Shown piece after piece: positions 8,200 through 15,796 of a DNA stretch of 44,686 nucleotides. Both the position numbers and the translations under genes were made by a program. This DNA is from an uncultured Actinomyces sp. GTDB lineage: Bacteria; Actinomycetota; Actinomycetes; Actinomycetales; Actinomycetaceae. Numbering within the stretch: position 1 is the first letter of the stretch; each line of letters opens with the position of its first letter. The notes beneath the pieces are model-generated. The model was not told where the DNA came from, ran no database searches, and saw only the letters and a program-made list of their open reading frames with translations. The stretch is taken from contig UWSI01000013.1 of NCBI GenBank assembly GCA_900541895.1, positions 1-44,686 on the forward strand. The letters are read 5' to 3'.

Positions 8200-9555
8200 T
8201 TAGGAATCCATTTCGTCCGTAGGACGGATCGCAGGATGCACATCATCTTCAGGAGGTTGCCAACTGTAGATGTCAGCCTCTACCTGTTCGCCTGTGCGAA
8301 TGTCCTTCACAGTATCAGCGTTTCCATCCGAACCGGGGAACCATACGAAGGGGATTCCTCGTTTATCGGCGAACTTAATTTGCTTGCCGAATTTTGCGGC
8401 GCTAGGCGCCACATCGGTAGGGATACCACGCCTACGCAAGATGGTTGCCAAGGCATTGCAGTGTCGACGTTCTGACTCGTCAGCAACGGCAATAACGACA
8501 CAGGTCGGCACCTTCCGTGAAGCGGAAACCATATCCTGCGAAAGAATTCGCGAGACGAGCCGAGAAACACCAATTGAGAGCCCTACTCCCGGGTAGGTGC
8601 GCTTCCCGTCCTTGGCAAGTGAGTCATAGCGGCCACCGGAGCAAATAGAGCCAAGATCTTCATGACCCACAATTTCGCTTTCGTAAACCGAACCGGTGTA
8701 ATAGTCGAGGCCACGAGCGATCTTGAGATCAGCGATGATAACTCCCGGCATTGCAGCATTTGCCTCGTCAACAAGAGAACAAAGCTCAGTAAGACCTTGA
8801 TCAAGAGTTTCACTGGAAACACCTAAAGCAGCAACTTCCTGCTGGAGATGTGAAGCATCTTCGGTACGAATCTTCGCCATGCATAGAAGAACGTCAATCT
8901 GCTCGGGGCTCAACCCTGCCTCGGCCAGTTCTTCCCTCACACCCTCTGGACCGATCTTGTCGAGCTTGTCCAATCCCCGAAGTGCAGATTCAACATCACT
9001 CACGCCAATGCCTTCACACACCCCCTGAACAACCTTGCGGTTATTCACGAGAACATGAACAGGCGGGATCGGTAAAGACATCAAGGCTTCGGCCATGACA
9101 AGAGGAAGATCGACTTCGTAGTGGAAGGGCAACTCTCCCAAACCAACAACATCGATATCAGCCTGAGTAAACTCACGGAAACGCCCGTCCTGCGGGCGTT
9201 CTCCGCGCCATACCTTCTGAATCTGGTAACGCTTGAAGGGGAAATCCAGCTCGTTTGCGTTCTCAATGACGTATCTTGCGAAGGGTACTGTTAAGTCAAA
9301 GTGAAGGCCCATCTGGCGTTCTTTGGAAGAGCGCTGTCCCTCATCTTTCAGCGCCTGTAAGCGATCCAGAACATAGATCTCTTTCGAGGTTTCACCCTTG
9401 GATTGAAGCTGTTCAAGTGTTTCAACCGCTCGAGTTTCGATACCCGCAAATCCATGGAGTTCAAATACAGAGCGAATGTGATCAAGAATCGCTTGTTCAA
9501 CGATGCGGCCCTGCGGGAGCCACTCGGGAAATCCTGAAAGTGAAGTACGTGCCAT
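8200..9555 (-). CDS. hisS: Histidine--tRNA ligase
   Basis: A class II synthetase of 451 residues that charges tRNA-His. Visible signatures include the N-terminal LSGFPEWLPQGRIVEQ, motif 2 (WRGERPQDGRFREFTQADID), the HisRS-specific segment around LARGLDYYTGSVYE, motif 3 (GLSIGVSRLVSRIL) and a C-terminal anticodon-binding domain (CVVIAVADESERRHCNAL onward). Length is a little above the bacterial norm of 420-430 and fits actinobacterial forms. The start is ATG at 9555; only a weak purine run (AGAAUAGAG) precedes it. It is the last gene before a strong hairpin. The upstream MBL/DUF349 pair on the same strand ends 63 bases away, the usual actinobacterial neighbourhood. Confidence 0.96.
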   Translation of the reverse strand: MARTSLSGFPEWLPQGRIVEQAILDHIRSVFELHGFAGIETRAVETLEQLQSKGETSKEIYVLDRLQALKDEGQRSSKERQMGLHFDLTVPFARYVIENANELDFPFKRYQIQKVWRGERPQDGRFREFTQADIDVVGLGELPFHYEVDLPLVMAEALMSLPIPPVHVLVNNRKVVQGVCEGIGVSDVESALRGLDKLDKIGPEGVREELAEAGLSPEQIDVLLCMAKIRTEDASHLQQEVAALGVSSETLDQGLTELCSLVDEANAAMPGVIIADLKIARGLDYYTGSVYESEIVGHEDLGSICSGGRYDSLAKDGKRTYPGVGLSIGVSRLVSRILSQDMVSASRKVPTCVVIAVADESERRHCNALATILRRRGIPTDVAPSAAKFGKQIKFADKRGIPFVWFPGSDGNADTVKDIRTGEQVEADIYSWQPPEDDVHPAIRPTDEMDS

Positions 9556-9618
9556 AATCTCTATTCTTTCACGGAGGAGCTCAGCTGTCGGCCCGAGCCG
9601 CGGGTACGACGAAAGAAA

Positions 9619-10362
9619 TTAACCGATGCTCTTCGCACGACGTAGATAGGCATTATTCGCCAATTCATCACCCATCGTCGTCGCTACAGAGTGCCCTGGG
9701 AAAAGAATCGTCTGCGGATCAATCACATTTGCAAGGGTTCGCAAAGTATGCCGCATCTGGGTCTCGTCACCGCCAGGCATATCAGTTCGTCCCACTGAAC
9801 CAGCAAAAATAACGTCGCCACTGAGCGCCCAGGGAACGACAACCCCAGTGTCTAGCGCGCGCACGCCATTCCAATAGACAGTGAGCACCGAGGCTCCCAA
9901 GAAAAGCGCCGAACCTTCAGTATGCCCGGGAGCTGGGACCATGCGGAGAACAAGGCCAGGAACATACTCAAAGGAGTCGACCGGGCATTCCTTGATCACT
10001 GAGGGCTTGCGCCATTCTTCACTCACTTCTTCCGGAAGTGGGAGCGAAACGTACGATGCTGGATCATCAAGGCGGTATGCGTCCGGTCCGGGGATCCAGA
10101 CAGGTCCAGGCCCCTGCGGCGCCCACGACGCAACCTCAGCGCAGTCCCACACATGGTCAGCATGACCATGCGTCGCTAGAACGGCACCAACGTATGCTCC
10201 GTCTTCCTCAAGTGCCCGACGAATTTCTTCACGCACACCGAAAGAAGGATCGACAACAAGCGCTCCCACTTGTCCGTCTCCCTGAGACTGCGGCGTAATC
10301 ACACAGCAATTCGCGCCATAGAAGGGAGTGGGGATGACGTGAATTCGAATGTTCTCGTTCAC
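9619..10362 (-). CDS. MBL-fold metallo-hydrolase (glyoxalase II-like)
   Basis: A 247-residue metallo-beta-lactamase-fold hydrolase with a full set of metal ligands: THGHADH (about residue 70), the His in PAPGHTEGSALF, the Asp in GDVIFAGSVGRTDMPGGD, and the His in LFPGHS. The GRTDMPGGD motif is typical of the glyoxalase II-like branch, which hydrolyses thioesters, but the substrate is unknown. I place the start at GTG 10362, which overlaps the TGA of the DUF349 gene as GTGA. No Shine-Dalgarno sequence is seen there, so translation probably depends on ribosomes finishing the upstream gene. A TTG at 10392 would also keep frame but lacks a ribosome site. Placement beside hisS is common in actinobacteria. 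Confidence 0.88.
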   Translation of the reverse strand: MNENIRIHVIPTPFYGANCCVITPQSQGDGQVGALVVDPSFGVREEIRRALEEDGAYVGAVLATHGHADHVWDCAEVASWAPQGPGPVWIPGPDAYRLDDPASYVSLPLPEEVSEEWRKPSVIKECPVDSFEYVPGLVLRMVPAPGHTEGSALFLGASVLTVYWNGVRALDTGVVVPWALSGDVIFAGSVGRTDMPGGDETQMRHTLRTLANVIDPQTILFPGHSVATTMGDELANNAYLRRAKSIG

Positions 10363-11672
10363 GACAGCGAAGAGGAAATCTGATCGAACCAAGCCTGCTT
10401 CGTTTCCAGTGCCTGAGTCAGTTCGCGAACCTTCGCGTCATCACCCGAGGCCTTCGCTTCTTCAAGGTCAGCGCGCAACTGATCGAGCTGTTCTTCAAGC
10501 TGACCGAGCATTCCCGTGGCACGAGCACGAGTCTCAGGATTCGTACGACGCCATTCAGCCTCTTCAGCCTTACGGAGCTCATCTTCAACTGCGCGAAGCC
10601 GGGCTTCGATCTTACGGAAGTGCTCTGAAGGAACACGACCAATCTCAGCCCAACGATCTTGAATTGACCTCAGAGCAGACTTGGCCTCTTCGTGGTCAGT
10701 GATTGGCAGAAGCGCCTCAGCTTCCTTCAGAAGTTCTTCTTTCGCGCTCAGGTTCGCTTGGTACTCAGAATCAACGGCAAGATCGTTGCGGTGACGCGCA
10801 TCGAAGAACGCCTGCTGGGCGGCGCGGAAACGTGCCCACAGTGCGTCATCTTCACGACGAGAAGCACGCGGTGCGCGCTTCCATTGCTCCATCAATTCAC
10901 GGAAGGCATTGGAGGTTTCACCCCAATTGGTCGAGTCCTTCAAGGCTTCTGCGCGAGCAATAATTTCTTCCTTGACGCGCTTTGCCTGTCCTTGTCGCTC
11001 ATCGAGCTCAGAGAAATACTGCCGACGACGACGATCAAATTGCGTACGGGTCGCAGAGAATCGCTTCCACAGTTCATCTTCCGCGGCCTTATCCAAGCGC
11101 GGTCCACGACGCTGAAGTTGCTTCCATTCTTCAAGGAGATCGCGCAGGACCTGACCCGATTGCTTCCAGTGAATCTTGTTGGACTCTTTAGCAAGGATTG
11201 CCTCTGCACGCTCAACAAGAGCGGTGCGCTCTTCCAGAGCGTGTTCCTTTGCGAGGCGACGCTCTTCCTTCGCTTCTTCCTTACGCGCTTGCGCCCTTTC
11301 CTCTACAGCTTGGACGCGTGTGCGCAGCGCCGGAAGATCACCAATAGCATTGGGCTGTTCAACAGCTTCCTTGAGCGTGGCAAGAGTCTGGTCGATCTCC
11401 TTCGGCCCAAGGCTCGACAAACGGTCTTCAAAGAGCTTAATCGTCGCTTCGAGGTCCGCGTAGCGACGCGTGTAAAGCGCGAAAGGATCCGATGGAAGGC
11501 CCTCGGGGAAGGATCCGATCATTCGCTCGGTATCACCGTCTTGAACCCACACATTTCCCTGGGAATCAATTCGACCAAAATCGATCGAAAGCTCGGTCGT
11601 TCCGGCCGGTTCGACAGTACGTGCAGCGGCGACTTCAGGCTCAGCGGCCTGGGTTTCAGGCGAAGTAGTCAC
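10359..11672 (-). CDS. DUF349 domain protein, helical repeats
   Basis: A 437-residue, almost wholly helical, highly charged protein with several tandem DUF349 units. Recurrent blocks such as LKDSTNWGETSNAFRELMEQ, WKQSGQVLRDLLEEWKQL and EEAKSALRSIQDRWAEIG show the repeat. A long Glu/Arg/Ala coiled coil (about residues 145-185) and a second at the C-terminus flank them. There is no signal peptide or membrane segment. The function of the family is not established. The start is GTG at 11672, with AAGGA 5 bases ahead; an upstream ATG at 11729 would add 19 residues with no ribosome site. The stop overlaps the start of the MBL hydrolase. It lies between rel and hisS in the usual actinobacterial order. 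Confidence 0.88.
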   Translation of the reverse strand: MTTSPETQAAEPEVAAARTVEPAGTTELSIDFGRIDSQGNVWVQDGDTERMIGSFPEGLPSDPFALYTRRYADLEATIKLFEDRLSSLGPKEIDQTLATLKEAVEQPNAIGDLPALRTRVQAVEERAQARKEEAKEERRLAKEHALEERTALVERAEAILAKESNKIHWKQSGQVLRDLLEEWKQLQRRGPRLDKAAEDELWKRFSATRTQFDRRRRQYFSELDERQGQAKRVKEEIIARAEALKDSTNWGETSNAFRELMEQWKRAPRASRREDDALWARFRAAQQAFFDARHRNDLAVDSEYQANLSAKEELLKEAEALLPITDHEEAKSALRSIQDRWAEIGRVPSEHFRKIEARLRAVEDELRKAEEAEWRRTNPETRARATGMLGQLEEQLDQLRADLEEAKASGDDAKVRELTQALETKQAWFDQISSSLS

Positions 11673-11787
11673 GATATTCCTTCGAGGTTGGGACAGTTTC
11701 CCATCCGACGCGATGCATGGATTTTCCACACAGGCATACCTTCAGCGGTACATGCTCCATCCTAAAGGAAAAAACCGCCAATCTCAT

Positions 11788-11830
11788 AAAAAATAGGGTG
11801 ACGTCTCACGAGGTTGCCTCAAAATGAGAC
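11788..11830 (-). terminator. Probable terminator after rel
   Basis: On the minus strand, 7 bases past the rel stop, GTCTCA...GAGG...CCTC...TGAGAC folds as a two-part stem (11803-11830) with unequal internal bulges. A run of six T (complement of 11788-11793) follows about 9 bases later. The stem is imperfect and the T-run somewhat far, so efficiency is uncertain. Confidence 0.5.
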
Positions 11831-11837
11831 AGCGTTA

Positions 11838-14144
11838 CTAACTCGCGGAGGTCGAAACACGTACCGCTTCGAACACACCATCCACACGCCTCAGCGCAGC
11901 AAGAACCGCATTCAAATGGCTCATTTCAGCCAAATGGAAGCTAAATCGCGCAGTTGCCACCTGGTCTCGCGTTGAAACAGTAGATGCGGAGACGATATTG
12001 ACTCGATATTCAGTCATCACTTTCGTCAGATCTGCAAGCAACCCGGGGCGGTCCAGAGCTTTCGTCTGAATTTGAACGAGATACTGTGCTTGAGAGTGTT
12101 CGTTACTCCACGAAACCCTGACAAAACGCTCCGGATGCAGACCTTCCAGACGTACGGCATTGGGGCACGTGCGCTGGTGGACAGAAACGCCTTGACCGCG
12201 GGTAATAAAACCGACGATGTCATCACCGGGAACCGGCGTGCAGCACCGTGCAAGTTTCACCCACACGTCATTAGCGTTCATCCCATCAACACTCACGCCT
12301 TGTCCCTTCGCGCTGAGCTCAGGGGCCGAATGGAGATGCCCTCCTGGGGTGACAGCCTCGGAGAGGGTTTCTTCGGTACCATCTCCCCCACCGAGATTTT
12401 CAACAAGCTTCGAGACAATATTCTGCGCAGAAATATGGCCATCGCCAACAGCTGCATACAGACCCGAAATATCTGGATACCCCAGCGATGTTGCGACTGA
12501 AAGAACAGAATCATGGTTCATCAGACGTTGCAAAGGCAAGTTTTGTTTGCGCATTGCGCGCGCAATACTTTCCTTACCTGCCTCTACTGCTTCTTCTTTT
12601 CGTTCTCGAGAAAACCATGCTTTGATCTTTGACCGAGCACGCGGCGAAGCAACGAACGCAAGCCAGTCACGCGAAGGACCAGCTTTATCTGACTTTGAAG
12701 TGACGACTTCAACGGTTTGCCCGGACTCAAGTCGAGTATTAAGCGGGACGAGGCGACCGTTAACCTTTGCGCCTACAGTCCGATTGCCAACCTCTGTGTG
12801 CACTGAGTATGCAAAGTCCACGGGAGTTGCCCCGCGAGGAAGTACAACCACTTCTCCCTTAGGTGTGAAGACATAGACTTCGTCGCCAGAAATCTCATAT
12901 CGAAGCGAATCAAGGAATTCTTCGGGATCCCCCGTTTCGCGTTCCATATCAACCAGTGCGCGCAACCAGTTCATCTGTTCATCAGCGCTCATCCGGTCAG
13001 AATCCAAAGAGTTGGCATTCGGATTCTGCTTGTATTTCCAGTGTGCCGCGACGCCATGTTCTGCATGTTCGTGCATCTCATAGGTGCGAATCTGAATCTC
13101 AACCGGTTTGCCACCCGGGCCAATCACCGTTGTGTGCAGCGACTGATAGAAGTTAAACTTCGGCATCGCAATGTAGTCTTTGAAGCGCCCCGGGATTGGA
13201 TTCCATCTACCGTGGAGAGCCCCTAGAACCGCATAGCAATCACGGACGGTTTCGACCAACACGCGCACTGCGACAAGATCAAAGATCTCATCAAATGCCT
13301 TATTGCGGACGATCATCTTCTGATAAATCGAATAGTGATTCTTAGGGCGCCCGGTCACCGTTCCCTGTGTACCCGAACGTCGCAAATCTTCTTCGATCTG
13401 AGAAATTACTTCGCGTAGGTAAAGATCGCGTTCAGGTGCTCGTTCCGCAACCAGGTGGTCAATTTCTTCATAAATTTCGGGATAAAGGATTTTGAAAGAT
13501 CGCTCTTCCAGTTCCCATTTGATCATATTCATCCCGAGGCGGTGCGCTAAGGGTGCGTAGATTTCAAGAGTTTCCCGCGCCTTCTTCTTCGCAGATTCGA
13601 CAGGGACAAAACGCCAGGTACGGGCGTTGTGAAGACGATCGGCAAGCTTAATGAGAAGCACTCGAATATCACGGCTCATCGCGATAATCATCTTGCGCAG
13701 AGTTTCAGACTGCGCACGCTCACCATAGCGAATCTTATCGAGTTTAGTAACCCCATCAACCAGCTGAGCAATAGCCGGGCCGAAATCGGCTGTGAGCTGC
13801 TCAAGGGTGTAGTCAGTATCTTCAACCGTATCGTGAAGAAGAGCTGCAGCAAGCGTAGGTGAAGTCATGCCGACTTCAGCCAAAATTGTCGCTACTGCAA
13901 CGGGATGAGTGATGTACGGTTCGCCGCTCTTACGCATCTGGCCGCGATGCGCCTTCTCAGCCGTCGCATAGGCGCGCTCAATCAGAGAAACATCAGCTTT
14001 CGGATGGTTGGCACGAAGTGCGCGAACCAAAGGTTCAATCTCAGGCGTCGTCATCTTCGAACGAGCACCGAACCACACCAGGCCTGAACGCACGCGTGAC
14101 CCGGCCGCAGGCGGCCGGGTCACGTTGTCATTTTGCTCACTCAT
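11838..14144 (-). CDS. rel: Bifunctional (p)ppGpp synthetase/hydrolase (RelA/SpoT homologue)
   Basis: A 768-residue long RSH enzyme, the stringent-response alarmone controller. Domains in order: HD hydrolase (about 50-200, with LLHDTVEDT holding His104-Asp105), synthetase (about 260-370, with GRPKNHYSIYQKM and the RFKD motif at 320-323), TGS (YVFTPKGEVVVLPRGATPVDFAY), a Cys-containing region (LARCCTPVPGDDIVGF) and a C-terminal ACT domain. RFKD rather than EFDD marks a bifunctional enzyme, so both synthesis and hydrolysis are expected. The ATG at 14144 has GAGGA directly against it, an unusually short spacing. The N-terminal SRVRSGLVWFGARS is typical of actinobacterial Rel, supporting this upstream start. 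A long hairpin occupies codons 7-17. The gene follows apt by 42 bases. Confidence 0.96.
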   Translation of the reverse strand: MSEQNDNVTRPPAAGSRVRSGLVWFGARSKMTTPEIEPLVRALRANHPKADVSLIERAYATAEKAHRGQMRKSGEPYITHPVAVATILAEVGMTSPTLAAALLHDTVEDTDYTLEQLTADFGPAIAQLVDGVTKLDKIRYGERAQSETLRKMIIAMSRDIRVLLIKLADRLHNARTWRFVPVESAKKKARETLEIYAPLAHRLGMNMIKWELEERSFKILYPEIYEEIDHLVAERAPERDLYLREVISQIEEDLRRSGTQGTVTGRPKNHYSIYQKMIVRNKAFDEIFDLVAVRVLVETVRDCYAVLGALHGRWNPIPGRFKDYIAMPKFNFYQSLHTTVIGPGGKPVEIQIRTYEMHEHAEHGVAAHWKYKQNPNANSLDSDRMSADEQMNWLRALVDMERETGDPEEFLDSLRYEISGDEVYVFTPKGEVVVLPRGATPVDFAYSVHTEVGNRTVGAKVNGRLVPLNTRLESGQTVEVVTSKSDKAGPSRDWLAFVASPRARSKIKAWFSRERKEEAVEAGKESIARAMRKQNLPLQRLMNHDSVLSVATSLGYPDISGLYAAVGDGHISAQNIVSKLVENLGGGDGTEETLSEAVTPGGHLHSAPELSAKGQGVSVDGMNANDVWVKLARCCTPVPGDDIVGFITRGQGVSVHQRTCPNAVRLEGLHPERFVRVSWSNEHSQAQYLVQIQTKALDRPGLLADLTKVMTEYRVNIVSASTVSTRDQVATARFSFHLAEMSHLNAVLAALRRVDGVFEAVRVSTSAS
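14095..14124 (-). repeat. Perfect inverted repeat in the first codons of rel
   Basis: Arms CGTGACCCGGCCGC (14095-14108) and GCGGCCGGGTCACG (14111-14124) are perfect complements separated by 2 bases. In the message this makes a very GC-rich hairpin with a 4-base loop, starting 20 bases after the A of the rel ATG and covering codons 7-17. It is not a terminator as no U-run follows. A translational or RNA-stability role is possible but is inference. Confidence 0.85.
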
Positions 14145-14186
14145 TCCTCAATGATACAAGCGATCATCGTGAATGAAAGACTTGAC

Positions 14187-14729
14187 TTAGAAAACGACAG
14201 CAGTTTCAACCTTAACGTGAGGTTCAAGCTTGGAACGTCCGCCAAGAGCTTCAAGTTCCAAAAGAATTGCGACGGCCTCGACCTTCGCACCACACTGCTC
14301 GAGAAGCCTGACAGAAGCAGCTGCCGTTCCGCCTGTAGCCAAGACGTCGTCAACAACTAAAACACGCGCGCCTTCTTCAACGAGGCCGGGATTAAGCTCC
14401 ATTCGTGCGCTTCCGTATTCGAGGTCGTAGTCGATACCGATCACTGGGCCGGGAAGCTTCCCTCCCTTACGCACAGTGATCATTCCAATGCCGAGCGCAG
14501 TTGCCAAAGGTGCTGCAAGGATAAAACCGCGAGATTCCAGTCCTGCAACCGCGTCGATGCGCCCGCGGTAATGGTCAGCCAGCAAGCGAATCAATTCCGA
14601 GAAAGCGTTGCCATCCGCCAAAAGAGGGGTGATATCGCGGAAAAGCACGCCTTCCTCAGGAAAGTCTTGTACTTCGCGGAGATGGGTGCGGACAAGTTCA
14701 CTAACTTCTGCTCCGAGCTCTGCGCTCAT
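14187..14729 (-). CDS. apt: Adenine phosphoribosyltransferase
   Basis: A 180-residue cytoplasmic enzyme that makes AMP from adenine and PRPP in purine salvage. It has the PRPP-binding motif VLVVDDVLATGGTA (about residues 122-135) and the APRT N-terminal pattern DFPEEGVLFRDITPLL, then ESRGFILAAPLA. Length is standard. ATG at 14729 shares one base with the secF stop (TGATG), so the gene is translationally linked to secF. It is followed by rel, the usual order in actinobacteria, placing nucleotide salvage beside the nucleotide alarmone enzyme. Confidence 0.95.
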   Translation of the reverse strand: MSAELGAEVSELVRTHLREVQDFPEEGVLFRDITPLLADGNAFSELIRLLADHYRGRIDAVAGLESRGFILAAPLATALGIGMITVRKGGKLPGPVIGIDYDLEYGSARMELNPGLVEEGARVLVVDDVLATGGTAAASVRLLEQCGAKVEAVAILLELEALGGRSKLEPHVKVETAVVF

Positions 14730-15796
14730 CAGCGGGCCTTCTTCCTCTTGGGTTGGGCTTCATTTCCAAGGCGACGACCAGGCTGGACCGGGGCCACACG
14801 CACACCGTCGCCGGTACGACCTTCGCGTTCGCGTCGCTTCGCAACCAAAGCATCGTGTTTCTTGGTTGACGAGCGGCGTTCTTCCAGCATAACCAACAAC
14901 GGCGAAGCAATGAAGATCGAGGAATATGTGCCGACGATCATACCGACAAACAAAGCAAGAGAAATGTCGGTCAATGTGCCCGCGCCCAGAAGCAGCGAAC
15001 CGATGACAAGAATTGAACCAACCGGAAGCAAAGCCACGATCGAGGTATTGAGCGAACGCACCATTGTCTGGTTCACAGCAAGGTTGACCATGTCGCCATA
15101 GGTGTAGCGATTTTGATCGTTAATACCCTTTGTGAGTTCCCGAACCTTGTCGAACACCACGACGGTGTCATAGAGCGAATAACCCAAAATCGTCAGAAAG
15201 CCGATAACTGTTGCTGGCGAAACCTCGACACGAGTAACTGCGAAGAAACCGATGGTTGTCGCAATATCGTGGAAGAGCGCGAAAATCGCCGCGACGGACA
15301 TCGTCCACGATCTGAAGTACGCAGCCATCAGCACCGCGACAAGCGTCAAGAAGATCGCAAGCGATTGCGCAGCTTTAGCAGTAACATCGCGCCCCCAGGA
15401 AGGACCGATAGACGCAGACTGAACATCCTTCGCATCGACCTTGTAGGCGCTTGCAAGGGCTTCGCGAACCTCGAGTGTCTTTTGCGAATCCAAAGATTCG
15501 GTTTGAACTCGGATGCCATCAACACCGACAGAAGAGACACGAACTTCAGACGCAAGGTTTCCCTTTTGGATAGCATCGTATGCCGGCTGCTGGGAAGTCT
15601 CAGAAAGACCTGTCAAAGTGAATTGCGAGCCACCGGTGAATTCAAATGACCGGTTAAGTCCAAAAATTCCAATGAGAACCGCACAAATAGCCATCACGAC
15701 CAAGGCTGCTCGGACAAAAATCCGACGCTTTGGGACAATCCGATAGGACTTCTCGCCCGAATAAAGGGCATTACCCCACTGGGCATAACTCATCAT
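14729..15796 (-). CDS. secF: Protein translocase subunit SecF
   Basis: A 355-residue inner-membrane protein that works with SecD to use the proton gradient during Sec export. Segment 1 (about 30-50, AALVVMAICAVLIGIFGL) is followed by a periplasmic domain with FTGGSQFTL, then five more membrane segments, including ATVIGFLTILGYSLYDTVVVFDKVRE, the SecF signature. A basic C-terminal tail ends it. ATG at 15796 overlaps the secD stop as ATGATG, and AGGAG lies 7 bases upstream. Length is normal for the actinobacterial form. Confidence 0.96.
   Translation of the reverse strand: MMSYAQWGNALYSGEKSYRIVPKRRIFVRAALVVMAICAVLIGIFGLNRSFEFTGGSQFTLTGLSETSQQPAYDAIQKGNLASEVRVSSVGVDGIRVQTESLDSQKTLEVREALASAYKVDAKDVQSASIGPSWGRDVTAKAAQSLAIFLTLVAVLMAAYFRSWTMSVAAIFALFHDIATTIGFFAVTRVEVSPATVIGFLTILGYSLYDTVVVFDKVRELTKGINDQNRYTYGDMVNLAVNQTMVRSLNTSIVALLPVGSILVIGSLLLGAGTLTDISLALFVGMIVGTYSSIFIASPLLVMLEERRSSTKKHDALVAKRREREGRTGDGVRVAPVQPGRRLGNEAQPKRKKAR

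Noticed and set aside
10692..11765. A 357-codon open frame on the plus strand antisense to the DUF349 gene
   Set aside because: Its product is an implausible Phe/Leu/Arg mixture that mirrors the Glu/Lys/Arg codons of the coiled coil; there is no ribosome site.
12217..12876. A 219-codon plus-strand frame antisense to rel
   Set aside because: It is entirely inside the conserved rel gene and shows no domain or start signal.
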